Source: Lachnospiraceae bacterium (lineage in GTDB: Bacteria > Bacillota > Clostridia > Lachnospirales > Lachnospiraceae). Taken from it: a stretch of 64,000 nucleotides of DNA. The DNA is taken from assembly GCA_014804695.1 (NCBI GenBank), contig JAAUZJ010000047.1, positions 1 through 64,000 on the forward strand. Reading direction: 5' to 3'. Both the position numbers and the translations under genes were made by a program. Under the pieces are notes generated by a model that saw only the letters and a program-made list of their open reading frames with translations, did not search any database and had not been told where the DNA came from. This document shows, piece by piece, positions 10,530 through 20,455 of this stretch (position 1 is the stretch's first letter; each line of letters starts with the position of its first letter).

Positions 10530-10562
10530 ACCGGACAGGCGCCATGCCATATCCGGTCTATA
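10530..10562 (-). terminator. hairpin downstream of the C39-like gene
   Basis: Minus strand GACCGGATATGGCATGGCGCCTGTCCGGTCTTTGGTTT. Confidence 0.5.
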
Positions 10563-10593
10563 GATTCATTATTTTATTGGCAATTACTCTGTC

Positions 10594-11262
10594 TTAGCAT
10601 TTGATTTCCAGATAACCAAGCAGCTTGCTGGTATCATACTCTGCAATCTCACCTAAGTTAGAATCATAATATCTTCCGTCATAATGTACAAGATAGTGGC
10701 AGAAACGTCCCATCTTCTCCATCAGGATCGCACATTTAGGAAGTACGGTTTCTCTTCCTTCTGTGTATACAATGATATCTGTATGGTCGATACCATAATA
10801 ATTAAGCGCTGAAATAACACGTCCCATAGTAGCCTGCCATTCGCGGCAATCCATAACGCTGATTACATCGGCAATTGTAACGCCTGCTAACATAGCCACG
10901 CAGGCCTGACCGCAAAGTCCGTCCTCAGGCAGCTTAATAACTTCAACGCTGTCAATCTTACGGATAGGATTATCAAAGCTGTAAGGACTGTTCTGGTCCA
11001 TACGGATGAGGGAACCGTTTACATGCAGAAGAATCTTGTGTGTAGAACCCGGCTCTACGCCTACTGCTGATTCATCCTCAATAACTACCTCATAAATACC
11101 TTTCTCCTTAGGATGCAGCTCGCAGTCGATAATCTTATTATCAAGTACTAAATCTCCCTTGATCACATCTCTCTGCTTGCACACCTCCCATACGTTAAAA
11201 GGGATCTGAATCGTATATCCCTTGTCCGCTTTTTCAACCTTGGATTCAAAAAAATATCTCAT
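10594..11262 (-). CDS. DUF1905-like beta-barrel domain plus C39/papain-like cysteine peptidase domain
   Basis: N-term YTIQIPFNVWEVCKQRDVIKGDLVLDNKIIDCELHP; C-term LPEDGLCGQACVAML (Cys) and FCHYLVHYDGRYYDSN (His/Asp). Confidence 0.65.
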   Translation of the reverse strand: MRYFFESKVEKADKGYTIQIPFNVWEVCKQRDVIKGDLVLDNKIIDCELHPKEKGIYEVVIEDESAVGVEPGSTHKILLHVNGSLIRMDQNSPYSFDNPIRKIDSVEVIKLPEDGLCGQACVAMLAGVTIADVISVMDCREWQATMGRVISALNYYGIDHTDIIVYTEGRETVLPKCAILMEKMGRFCHYLVHYDGRYYDSNLGEIAEYDTSKLLGYLEIKC

Positions 11263-11431
11263 GTTTCCTCCATTCCGGTGTCGCACACCTATATTTATTA
11301 AATTTATAACTTGTTCATATGTATGGTACTATTGTAACAAATTTCTACGGAAAAGAAAACTATTTTTTGTAATGTTTACTAACAATATTTAAGAATTTCA
11401 TTAACTGACACGTCATTATGTATATAGTGCT

Positions 11432-12538
11432 TTACTGCGCAAGGCTCTCAAAGCTTATATTCATGTCCACATCTGTACTAATTCCGTTTACTTTTCCTTT
11501 ATCCGTATACTGCCATACTTTAAAATCATACGGATAATACAGTTCCGTATCATACTGGGCAAACCACTTATCGTAATCCTCAAGCTGCTCTATATCTAAA
11601 AGCATCATAAAGGTTTTTAAATTGCCGTAAATCATTGGCGTATAGCCTGCATTTTTTATCATATCGCAAAATGCAATACAATACTCGGTTCGTTCCTCTT
11701 TGGTTACATCTTCTGTTCTTGCATTATCCACATTTACCGCTTCTACATCAAGCACAACAGGATATGTAACATTATAAGGCTCTATCTCATTAAGAACGAA
11801 CTCCGCCTCTTCTTTAGCTTCCTCTACGCTGGTTGCCTGGGAAAAGAAGTAAACGCCAACATCTATATTATTCTTAAGAGCTCCTTCTATATTATTATTA
11901 AAGGTGTCGTCCTTTTTGATCTCACCCTCCGTATAACCCCGTATTCCCAGTCTTATAAAGGCATATTCCACATCATCCTGCGCGACCTTTTTCCAGTCGA
12001 TTTTCTCCTGATATTTCGATACGTCAATGCCCTTGTGGGATATAATATTATCGCCCTCATAGTACTCTAACAATTCGTCTTCGTTAACTACAAAGTTGTC
12101 TTTTACATATGTATGCTGCTCAAGTTTATCTAAGATTGGGAAAAAATAATACTGGCTGGCATCCACCATCACTATCTCATCAGGATAAAAATGCCTTATC
12201 ATCTTAAGCGCCCCATCTCCGGAAAGCATCATATCTTTCATGCTATCCAATATTTCTTTCCTGGTTTCATCCGACGCCTGCTTAAATACTTCTTCGGTAT
12301 TGCTGTTAATTAAAGCCGCCACCTCTTCTTCGGTATAATTCCCTTGCAAAACTTCCAGTTCATTCATTACCTCTACATTTTCAAGCTGTGCTGCGCTGTA
12401 CTTAAATACCATTATCATACAGAGAGTAACTGAGAACAATGTAATAATGCAGAGAATAATGGAGCCAAAAAGTATTGCATTTTCATTTTTCCTGCGTTTT
12501 TTTCCCTTAAGTCTCATCTGTGAATTATTATCCTGCAT
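11432..12538 (-). CDS. membrane-anchored GH25-family lysozyme-like protein
   Basis: N-terminal TM, then GIDVSKYQEKIDWKKVAQDDVEYAFIRLGIRGY...YPVVLDVEA. Confidence 0.9.
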   Translation of the reverse strand: MQDNNSQMRLKGKKRRKNENAILFGSIILCIITLFSVTLCMIMVFKYSAAQLENVEVMNELEVLQGNYTEEEVAALINSNTEEVFKQASDETRKEILDSMKDMMLSGDGALKMIRHFYPDEIVMVDASQYYFFPILDKLEQHTYVKDNFVVNEDELLEYYEGDNIISHKGIDVSKYQEKIDWKKVAQDDVEYAFIRLGIRGYTEGEIKKDDTFNNNIEGALKNNIDVGVYFFSQATSVEEAKEEAEFVLNEIEPYNVTYPVVLDVEAVNVDNARTEDVTKEERTEYCIAFCDMIKNAGYTPMIYGNLKTFMMLLDIEQLEDYDKWFAQYDTELYYPYDFKVWQYTDKGKVNGISTDVDMNISFESLAQ

Positions 12539-12561
12539 ATTAACCCATGCCTTTCCCTTAT

Positions 12562-13416
12562 CTAAATACGTTCACTAAAATAACTTTTATACCCTTCCCC
12601 AAATATTTCGGTTGCGCTGGTAATGATCATAAACGCCTCTGAATCCTCTTCTTTGACAATTGCTTCAACCCTTGGGGAAGTATGCTTTTTGACCGCACAC
12701 ATTAACACCCTCTTGGGATTGCCGCTGAATGCACCGTGTCCTTCTAAATAAGTCACTCCGATATCCAGATCCTTAAGCATTTTGTCCGCTATAGCCGTTG
12801 GCTTATCGCTGATTATATAAAGCAATTTTGCCTCGTCCTTTCCGTATAGTACAATATCCAGCATAACAGAGTTAACCACGACCAAAATTCCGGCATATAA
12901 GGCGGAATCAATATTTCTGAAAACAATCGCTGACAGGGTTATAACAATAACGTCTGTTATGAAAAAAAGTGCCCCGGTTTTTAAATGCGGTAATTTTAAT
13001 CTTAAAAATTTAACAATAATGTCCATTCCGCCGGTAGTTGCACCGACTCTCATTATCATTCCTATTGATACTGCGTATAAAACGCCTCCAGATAATGCTG
13101 CTAAAAGTATATCATCCGTTACAGCTCCAAGGGGAGCTAAAATATTGGTAACTACGGAAATAATTGCAAGCGCATAAATCGTAGAAACCGTAAAATTCAG
13201 CCCAAACTTATATATAGCGAGTAAAAGGATCGGAACATTCAACATAAAAATAAGCGTTCCTGTCTCTATCGGTAATACCCTGCTTATAATAATGGCAATT
13301 CCGGACACTCCACCGGGCGCCATATTGTTAGGATCTATGAATGAACTGATTGCCACAGAATTGATAACAGCTGCTATTGTAATAATTGCATACTTTTTTA
13401 TAATACTAGTCTTCAT
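12562..13416 (-). CDS. YitT family membrane protein with DUF2179
   Basis: FIDPNNMAPGGVSGIAIII, GATTGGMDIIVKFL, C-terminal DUF2179-like segment. Confidence 0.9.
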   Translation of the reverse strand: MKTSIIKKYAIITIAAVINSVAISSFIDPNNMAPGGVSGIAIIISRVLPIETGTLIFMLNVPILLLAIYKFGLNFTVSTIYALAIISVVTNILAPLGAVTDDILLAALSGGVLYAVSIGMIMRVGATTGGMDIIVKFLRLKLPHLKTGALFFITDVIVITLSAIVFRNIDSALYAGILVVVNSVMLDIVLYGKDEAKLLYIISDKPTAIADKMLKDLDIGVTYLEGHGAFSGNPKRVLMCAVKKHTSPRVEAIVKEEDSEAFMIITSATEIFGEGYKSYFSERI

Positions 13417-13482
13417 AATATGATCGATACTCCTATAGATTACATTATTCCGATTTTCTTACATTATATTCCTACTCAGCCT

Positions 13483-13551
13483 GCGATGTTTGTGCACGAC
13501 ACCGCAGGTGCCGGAGCAAACTCGCGGTTGAAAGAATTTATTCTTTCAACC
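13483..13551. repeat. double-hairpin element, family B copy 1
   Basis: GCGATGTTTG...CAAACTCGC followed by GGTTGAAAGAATTTATTCTTTCAACC (perfect palindrome); 1 nt from the ilvA stop codon. Confidence 0.8.
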
Positions 13552-13552
13552 T

Positions 13553-14773
13553 CTATATGTTGGCACGTATCAGTTCAGGTTTATAACCATTTTCTTTAAG
13601 TGCGCTAATAATCTGGTTCTTATGTTCCGTACCATATGCTTCCATGGTAATCCTAAGTTCCACCGCTGCATTCCTGTTAATAGATACAAACTGGTTATGT
13701 TCCAATTTAATGACATTTCCGCTTTGTTTGGCAATCACATCCGACACTCTGGATAATTCACCCGGTTTATCCGGAAGGAGCACTGATACGGAAAAGATTC
13801 TGTCACGCATCACAAGTCCCTGCTGCACAACGGAGGACATTGTAATAACGTCCATATTACCACCGCTTAGTATTGATACGACTTTCTTATTTTTTACATC
13901 CAGATGTTTAAGCGCCGCTACCGTAAGAAGACCTGAATTTTCTACGATCATCTTGTGATTTTCTACCATATCCAGAAAAGCGACAACTAATTCCTCGTCC
14001 TCAACTGTGATAATACCGTCCAGACTTTTACTTACAAACGGAAAAATTGTGCTTCCCGGCGTTTTAACTGCTGTACCGTCAGCTATCGTATTTACGCTGT
14101 CTAAGGTCAGAACCTTCCCCGCCTTGATCGATTCCTGCATACAGTTTGCACCCGCAGGCTCAACGCCGATTACTTTAATCTTGGGATTTAACAGTTTAGC
14201 AAGCGCAGAAACTCCCGTTGCAAGCCCTCCGCCGCCAATAGGCACCAGAATATAATCAACAAGCGGAAGCTCTTTTATAATTTCCATTGCAATGGTTCCC
14301 TGTCCGGTTGCCACGTCCAGATCATCAAACGGGTGCACAAATGTATACCCATTTTCCTCTGCCAATTTATATGCATGTGCGCACGCTTCATCATAAACAT
14401 CCCCATACAAAACCACTTCCGCGCCATAGCCCTTGGTTCTGTTAACCTTTATGAGCGGCGTAGTCGTCGGCATTACGATCGTAGCCTTAACCCCATAACA
14501 CTTAGCCGCATAAGCAACTCCCTGCGCATGATTTCCTGCAGATGCCGTAATAAGTCCCTTCTGCCTGTCCTCTTCACTAAGAGTGCTCAGCTTATAATAC
14601 GCCCCTCTTAACTTATATGCACCCGTAAACTGCATGTTCTCAGGTTTCAAATAAACCTTATTCCCGGTCTGTGCGCTGAAATAGTCGCTATAAACAAGCT
14701 TGGTCTCCATTGTAACCTGCTTAACTACCTCACACGCTTCCTCGAATTTCTCTAGTGATAACTTTTTCTCCAT
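13553..14773 (-). CDS. ilvA: threonine ammonia-lyase with C-terminal ACT domain
   Basis: PLP motif KPENMQFTGAYKLRGAYY, GGGGLATGVS, C-terminal ACT-like region. Confidence 0.9.
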   Translation of the reverse strand: MEKKLSLEKFEEACEVVKQVTMETKLVYSDYFSAQTGNKVYLKPENMQFTGAYKLRGAYYKLSTLSEEDRQKGLITASAGNHAQGVAYAAKCYGVKATIVMPTTTPLIKVNRTKGYGAEVVLYGDVYDEACAHAYKLAEENGYTFVHPFDDLDVATGQGTIAMEIIKELPLVDYILVPIGGGGLATGVSALAKLLNPKIKVIGVEPAGANCMQESIKAGKVLTLDSVNTIADGTAVKTPGSTIFPFVSKSLDGIITVEDEELVVAFLDMVENHKMIVENSGLLTVAALKHLDVKNKKVVSILSGGNMDVITMSSVVQQGLVMRDRIFSVSVLLPDKPGELSRVSDVIAKQSGNVIKLEHNQFVSINRNAAVELRITMEAYGTEHKNQIISALKENGYKPELIRANI

Positions 14774-14841
14774 TTAACAACCACACCTTTCTCTCAACCT
14801 GTAATACTATAAGTAATTGCAAACTGTTTTTCATGGCGACC

Positions 14842-14981
14842 GTTGTACAATATAGACAATGTCAACGCAGGCACGCTTGCGCTACATGTCGCTCGTAGCG
14901 GTACATAAGGTGCCAAAATACGGCACCTAAGTACCGACGGCTCCATAGTACCTGCTTATGATATTGTCTATATTGTACAAC
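14842..14981. repeat. long inverted repeat with nested palindrome (family A-related)
   Basis: GTTGTACAATATAGACAAT...ATTGTCTATATTGTACAAC with inner GGTACATAAGGTGCC/GGCACCTAAGTACC. Confidence 0.8.
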
Positions 14982-15022
14982 TAGGTTGTGGAAATAACCA
15001 ACCTTGCAATTGCCAATACCCA

Positions 15023-15105
15023 GACCTTAGTTAATATAAATAAAAAGGCGGGGTGAGTTCGCTCCTGCGGTCGAACCCCGTTTTTTATTTATATTAACTA
15101 AGGTC
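15023..15105. repeat. long palindrome, family A copy 1
   Basis: GACCTTAGTTAATATAAATAAAAA...TTTTTATTTATATTAACTAAGGTC flanking GGGGTGAGTTCGCTCCTGCGGTCGAACCCC. Confidence 0.9.
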
Positions 15106-15162
15106 GTACTATTAGCCAAATATGTGACATTGTCAAAGACTATGCCATTAGCCAATAGTTTC

Positions 15163-16101
15163 TCAATCACTATCCGCGACGTCAAACAACGCATTCACAA
15201 ACTGCTCCGCGTCAAACTTCTGCAAATCCTCAATCTTTTCCCCTACTCCAATATATTTAACAGGAATCTTAAGCTCTGACTGAATTGCTACCGCAATTCC
15301 ACCTTTAGCCGTTCCGTCCATTTTAGTAAGAATAATTCCTGTCAGATCCGCAACTTCCCCAAACTCTTTGGCCTGCTGCAGTGCATTCTGCCCTGTGGTC
15401 GCATCCAAAACTACCAGATTCTCCCTATGGACACCCGGAAATTCCTTATCAATGATACGGTTAATCTTCTTAAGCTCTTCCATTAAGTTTTTCTTATTAT
15501 GAAGCCGTCCGGCGGTGTCGCATAAAAGCACATCCACATTCCTTGACCTTGCTGCCGTAACCGCGTCATAGATCACACTTGCGGGATCGGCGCCTTCATT
15601 TCCGCCGATTATATCAACGCCTGCACGATGCGCCCACTCAGTAAGCTGCTCGCCCGCCGCCGCACGGAAAGTATCAGCCGCCGCCATAAGCACCTTCCTG
15701 CCCTGACCTTTAAGCTGTCCTGCAAGCTTGCCTATAGATGTGGTCTTACCCACTCCGTTTACGCCGATTACAAGCACGATGGACTGTTTATGCTCAAATT
15801 CATAAGCAGCCTCTTCCACCTGCATCTGCTCCTTGATATTCTGTATCAGAAATTCCTTGCACTCATCAGGCTGCTTGATATGATTCTCCTTTACCTGTGT
15901 CCGAAGTTTTTCTAAAATCTCCTGTGTAGCCCTGACACCTATATCGCCCATGATCAGAATCTCTTCCAGTTCTTCGTAGAAATCTTCATCTATATTCGAA
16001 AAACCGCTAAAAACTGAATCAATCCCCGATACAATGTTATTCCTGGTCTTAGATAAGCCATCTTTCAACCTACTGAAAAAGCTCTTCTTCTCTTCACTCA
16101 T
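15163..16101 (-). CDS. ftsY: signal recognition particle receptor FtsY
   Basis: GVNGVGKTTSIGKLAGQL, DTAGRLHNKKNLMEEL, LTKMDGTAKGG. Confidence 0.97.
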   Translation of the reverse strand: MSEEKKSFFSRLKDGLSKTRNNIVSGIDSVFSGFSNIDEDFYEELEEILIMGDIGVRATQEILEKLRTQVKENHIKQPDECKEFLIQNIKEQMQVEEAAYEFEHKQSIVLVIGVNGVGKTTSIGKLAGQLKGQGRKVLMAAADTFRAAAGEQLTEWAHRAGVDIIGGNEGADPASVIYDAVTAARSRNVDVLLCDTAGRLHNKKNLMEELKKINRIIDKEFPGVHRENLVVLDATTGQNALQQAKEFGEVADLTGIILTKMDGTAKGGIAVAIQSELKIPVKYIGVGEKIEDLQKFDAEQFVNALFDVADSD

Positions 16102-16128
16102 AGATTATTTAATCCTCATTCTTTCAAC

Positions 16129-19100
16129 CTAATCGTCTAATTCCTTATCTATTAAATTTACGCTTACCAATGTGGAAATACCTTTTTCCTGCATTGTAAT
16201 ACCATACAGACGGTCCGCCTTTTCCATCGTTCCGCGCCTATGTGTAATAACAATAAACTGAGTATTCTTTGTCAGCTTATGTAAGTACTTTGCAAAACGG
16301 CCTACGTTATTTTCATCCAGCGCAGCCTCAATCTCGTCCAAAAGACAAAACGGCGAGGGCTTAAGATTCTGGATTGCAAACAGCAGACAGATTGCGGTAA
16401 GCGACTTCTCTCCACCCGACATCTGCATCATATTTACCAGTTTCTTTCCCGGTGGCTGTGCAATTATACGGATTCCTGCCTCCAGCACATCCTCGTCTTC
16501 AACTAATTCAAGAGTTCCCCTTCCGCCGCCAAACAGCTCTTTAAATACAGAGTTAAACTCTCTGTTTATTTCAGCAAATTTCTCATTAAACTGCTTGCGC
16601 ATGGACGTATCCAGTTCTTCTATAATTCCAAGCAGGGTTTTCTCCGCTTCAACCAGGTCGTCATGCTGCGTCTTTAGGAAAGTATAACGCTCCATTATGT
16701 TTCTGTAATCCTCAATCGCGTTGACATTGACGTCACCTAACTTACGGATTTCATCCTTCAAGCCTGAAATTTCCTTTTTCATTACTGACAGGTCTGTCAT
16801 TTCTTCATTACGAAGCGACGCCGCATCAGATAAGGTAATCTCGTACTCGTCCCACATATAGTTAATCTGTGATTCAATGGATTCTTCCAATTTTTCTTTC
16901 TGCGAATTCAGACGGTAAACCTCTTTATCAAGCGAGGTCATCTTCTGTGAAAGTTCTTCCCTTTCGTTAAAGAAGTTCTTCTGCTTAGCCGTTAATTCCT
17001 CTTTGGATGCTATATCTTCACTAAGTTTAATTTCCGTATCTGACTGGGTTGTATGCGAAGCAAGAATTGTTTTCTCTATCTCTAAAATACTTTCTTTCTT
17101 GCGCTCCACCTCTTCTTTTCCAAGCTGCAAGCCTTCCTTTACTTCCTTAAGCTCTAAATCATAACGCTCGATTTCCGCATCTATACGATCTATATTCTGC
17201 TTATGGAAGCCTTCTTTCTGGCGCATCTTCTCAACTTCAACATCCCATTCGGCAACTTTGGCAGACTGCTCTGATTCTTTGGTGCGCTCGATTTCTAACT
17301 CTTTCTGGAAATCTGCAATCTGTACTTCCACATTCTTTTCTAACTGTTCGGAGGCCTCAAGTTCCTTGACAATAGCTTCCTTATCAGCCTGTATTTCCGT
17401 CATCTGAGCATCCATTTCCTGCTCTTCTGTCTTTAACTCGCCAAAACTTTCTGCAGCTTCATCCTTACGCTCTCTTGCCTGACTCACATTCAGCCTTGCT
17501 GTATTCTGCTCGATAAACTTACGCTGAAGCTGTCCCTTTATATCTTCTATCTCAAGACGCAGCTTATTTCTCTTCGCCTTGGTCTCTTCTATATCCTCCA
17601 AAATCTTGTCGATTTCCGCCACATACTGCTTTACTTTTTTCTCAAGCTCGTCCATCTCACGACGGCGTCCAAGCAGATTGCTGTTATTCTTGAAATTACC
17701 TCCGCTGATTGCACCACCGGGAACCAAAAGCTCGCCTTCAAGCGTCACCATCCTGATGCCATAATGAAATTTAGCTGCAATCTTTACCGCATTGTCAACA
17801 TTGTCAACAACTACGATTCTTCCAAGCATGGATTTTGCGACGTTTTTATACTTTTTATCTACTTTAACAAGCTCATCAGCCATACCGATCACGCCTTTTT
17901 CATTAAGCGCTTCAGGGTTTTTGAATTCCTGCGGGTTGGTAATGCTTGTAAGCGGAAGAAAGGTTGCCCTGCCCGCCCTTGTCTTTTTAAGAAAAGCAAT
18001 CATGCTCTTTGCGGTTTCTTCATCTTCCGTAACAATGTTCTGGATATTTCCGCCAAGCGCTATCTCGATTGCAGTTTCGTATTTCTCATCTACCTGAATA
18101 ATATCGGCTACAACACCGATAATGCCTTTTTTATCGGATTTCTGCTCCATAACGGCTTTAACTGCGCCGCCGTAGCCCTCATAACGCTCCGTCAGATTGG
18201 AAAGCGCTTCTAACTTGGATTTTTCCTGATGATAAAGCACCTGCGTATCACGCAGCTTCTGATCCTTGCCTGCCAGTTCCTCCCTCATTCCGGCAAGGTT
18301 TTCTTCCTTTGATTCCTGGTCATCCTTAAGCTTCTGAATAGCTTTGTTTACTCTTTCAAACTCTTCCTCTAAATTCTTGATAGTCTCAGCCTGAGCTGCT
18401 TCATCCGACTTAGCGCGCAAAATCCTTGAATTTAACTCCGCCTTCCTGATCTGAATCTGCTCAAGCATAGTATCAAAACGTCCCATCTTGGATTTGATGG
18501 TAGCTCTGTTATTAAGTGCATCAATAATAGTGTTCTTGCCTGTTTCAATATGATTATTCAGCTCTTCAATCTTATTTTGCACACTTTCTAAGAGCTGCCT
18601 TGCTTCTTCCCTCTCACCTTCAAGAACGCTCAGTTTCTCGTCAATCTCTGACTTATCCTGTAAAATACCTTCTTTTTCCTGATTCTTCTCCCCAATCGTT
18701 GCCTGAAGGGTTTCAATCCTCGTACGCAGATGCTCCTCATTGCCCTGCGCCGCATTGATCTGCTCTTTTAAGACATTGACTTCACCCTCTAATTTAGAAC
18801 GCATCACGCCTGTATCCGCAAGCGTACTCCTTGCCTGCTCAATCTCCTGCTCTAAAATCTCAAGACGGCTCTCTATTTTTTCATATTCATCTTTAATATG
18901 TTCGAATTTCTGTGTTGTGTCCTCTAAATCTCCGTTTGCAATATTTAATTTCCCGTCTGCCTCATCAAGCTGTTCCTTAACTTTAATATTTTCTACTAAA
19001 AAAGCATTTATATCCAAGGTTTTAAGTTCTTCTTTTTTGCGTAAATAAATTCTCGCTTTTTCGGACTGTTTCTCAAGTGGCCCGATCTGTTTTTCTAATT

Positions 19101-19689
19101 CGGTCAAAATATCATTAATACGCACAAGGTTTTGTTTCTCATCTTCTAACTTCTTCTGTGCCGCATATTTTCTGCGTTTAAACTTAACAATTCCCGCCGC
19201 TTCATCAAAGAGTTCACGACGTTCTTCCGGCTTGCCGCTGAGAATCTTATCAATCTGTCCCTGTCCGATGATCGAATAACCTTCCTTACCGATACCGGTA
19301 TCATAAAAAAGCTCGTTTACATCCTTAAGACGGCATATTGTGCCGTTTATCATATACTCACTTTCACCTGAACGATACAACCGTCTTGAGACCGTAACTT
19401 CATCATAATCAATCGCCAGCTGATGGTCAGCATTATCCAGGGTAATTGCAACATAGGCATAGCCAAGCGCCTTACGAAGCTCGGTTCCGGAAAAAATGAC
19501 ATCCTGCATTGAAGCGCCTCGAAGCTGCTTAATACGCTGCTCTCCAAGCACCCACCTTACCGCATCTGCAACGTTACTCTTACCGCTGCCGTTAGGGCCT
19601 ACTATTCCCGTAATACCGTTGTGAAACTTAAATGTAATTTTATTTGCAAAGGACTTAAAGCCTTGTACTTCTATACTTTTTAAATACAT
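16129..19689 (-). CDS. smc: chromosome segregation protein SMC
   Basis: N-term GFKSFANKITFKFHNGITGIVGPNGSGKSNVADAVRWVLGEQ, hinge, C-term MSGGEKSLTAICLLFAIQ...CLLDEIEAALDENNV. Confidence 0.98.
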   Translation of the reverse strand: MYLKSIEVQGFKSFANKITFKFHNGITGIVGPNGSGKSNVADAVRWVLGEQRIKQLRGASMQDVIFSGTELRKALGYAYVAITLDNADHQLAIDYDEVTVSRRLYRSGESEYMINGTICRLKDVNELFYDTGIGKEGYSIIGQGQIDKILSGKPEERRELFDEAAGIVKFKRRKYAAQKKLEDEKQNLVRINDILTELEKQIGPLEKQSEKARIYLRKKEELKTLDINAFLVENIKVKEQLDEADGKLNIANGDLEDTTQKFEHIKDEYEKIESRLEILEQEIEQARSTLADTGVMRSKLEGEVNVLKEQINAAQGNEEHLRTRIETLQATIGEKNQEKEGILQDKSEIDEKLSVLEGEREEARQLLESVQNKIEELNNHIETGKNTIIDALNNRATIKSKMGRFDTMLEQIQIRKAELNSRILRAKSDEAAQAETIKNLEEEFERVNKAIQKLKDDQESKEENLAGMREELAGKDQKLRDTQVLYHQEKSKLEALSNLTERYEGYGGAVKAVMEQKSDKKGIIGVVADIIQVDEKYETAIEIALGGNIQNIVTEDEETAKSMIAFLKKTRAGRATFLPLTSITNPQEFKNPEALNEKGVIGMADELVKVDKKYKNVAKSMLGRIVVVDNVDNAVKIAAKFHYGIRMVTLEGELLVPGGAISGGNFKNNSNLLGRRREMDELEKKVKQYVAEIDKILEDIEETKAKRNKLRLEIEDIKGQLQRKFIEQNTARLNVSQARERKDEAAESFGELKTEEQEMDAQMTEIQADKEAIVKELEASEQLEKNVEVQIADFQKELEIERTKESEQSAKVAEWDVEVEKMRQKEGFHKQNIDRIDAEIERYDLELKEVKEGLQLGKEEVERKKESILEIEKTILASHTTQSDTEIKLSEDIASKEELTAKQKNFFNEREELSQKMTSLDKEVYRLNSQKEKLEESIESQINYMWDEYEITLSDAASLRNEEMTDLSVMKKEISGLKDEIRKLGDVNVNAIEDYRNIMERYTFLKTQHDDLVEAEKTLLGIIEELDTSMRKQFNEKFAEINREFNSVFKELFGGGRGTLELVEDEDVLEAGIRIIAQPPGKKLVNMMQMSGGEKSLTAICLLFAIQNLKPSPFCLLDEIEAALDENNVGRFAKYLHKLTKNTQFIVITHRRGTMEKADRLYGITMQEKGISTLVSVNLIDKELDD

Positions 19690-19694
19690 ATATA

Positions 19695-20384
19695 TTACCT
19701 TTCGTTTATATGCTGCAGCGCTTCATATGCGGCCTGCTGTTCGGCTGCTTTTTTGGTTTTACCGGATCCGCTGCCTATTTTCTCCTTATCAATCATTGCT
19801 TCAACTACAAAGACCTTATCATGGTCAGGCCCTTTTTGTGATATAAGCTCGTAGTGAAGCACGCCGCTATTATTCTGCTGCACTACCTCTTGCAGAATGG
19901 TTTTGGCATCATAAAAAATTTTTTTATTCTCAAGGTCGGATAAGATGAATTTATGAATATATCCGGAAGCTTCTTCCATACCGCTGTCAAGATATATCGC
20001 GCCTATAATGGCCTCCATGACGTCGCAGATAATGGAATCCTTATCCCTTCCACCCGTCATTTCCTCTCCTTTGCCAAGCAGAATATATCCCTCTAATCCA
20101 AACTGTCTTGCACAGTAGGCAAGCGCCGACTCACATACCATAGAGGCCCTGAGCTTTGTAAGCTCCCCTTCCTTCATCGAATCGTTCCGGTGAAATAAGA
20201 ACTCACTGGATACCAACTCTAAAACCGCGTCTCCCAAAAACTCTAAACGCTCATAGTCCGCATACTTATTAATTTTCTGCTCATTGGCAAAAGAACTATG
20301 CGTTAACGCCTGCTTAAACAGGAGCTTATCTTTAAAATGATATCCTATTTTATTTTCCAGTTCACCTAAATCTTTTCGCTCCAT
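19695..20384 (-). CDS. rnc: ribonuclease III
   Basis: YERLEFLGDAVLELVSSEFL signature, C-terminal dsRBD; start set to MERKDLGELENK. Confidence 0.97.
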   Translation of the reverse strand: MERKDLGELENKIGYHFKDKLLFKQALTHSSFANEQKINKYADYERLEFLGDAVLELVSSEFLFHRNDSMKEGELTKLRASMVCESALAYCARQFGLEGYILLGKGEEMTGGRDKDSIICDVMEAIIGAIYLDSGMEEASGYIHKFILSDLENKKIFYDAKTILQEVVQQNNSGVLHYELISQKGPDHDKVFVVEAMIDKEKIGSGSGKTKKAAEQQAAYEALQHINER

Positions 20385-20402
20385 CCCTGCCCCCAAAATC
20401 TC

Positions 20403-20430
20403 AAAAAAGCGCAAGCTCAGCATCTTGCGC
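20403..20430 (-). terminator. intrinsic terminator/attenuator between acpP and rnc
   Basis: Minus strand GCGCAAGATGCTGAGCTTGCGCTTTTTT. Confidence 0.8.
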
Positions 20431-20455
20431 TTTCCACTACTGCCTGAACAATTTT

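Noticed and set aside
16106-16131. TTAGGTTGAAAGAATGAGG at the smc stop codon resembling half of the family B palindrome
   Set aside because: Only one arm is present and the run can serve as the ftsY ribosome-binding region; too short to call a repeat remnant.
17764-18213. 149-aa plus-strand ORF inside smc
   Set aside because: Antisense to a conserved housekeeping gene, no independent evidence.
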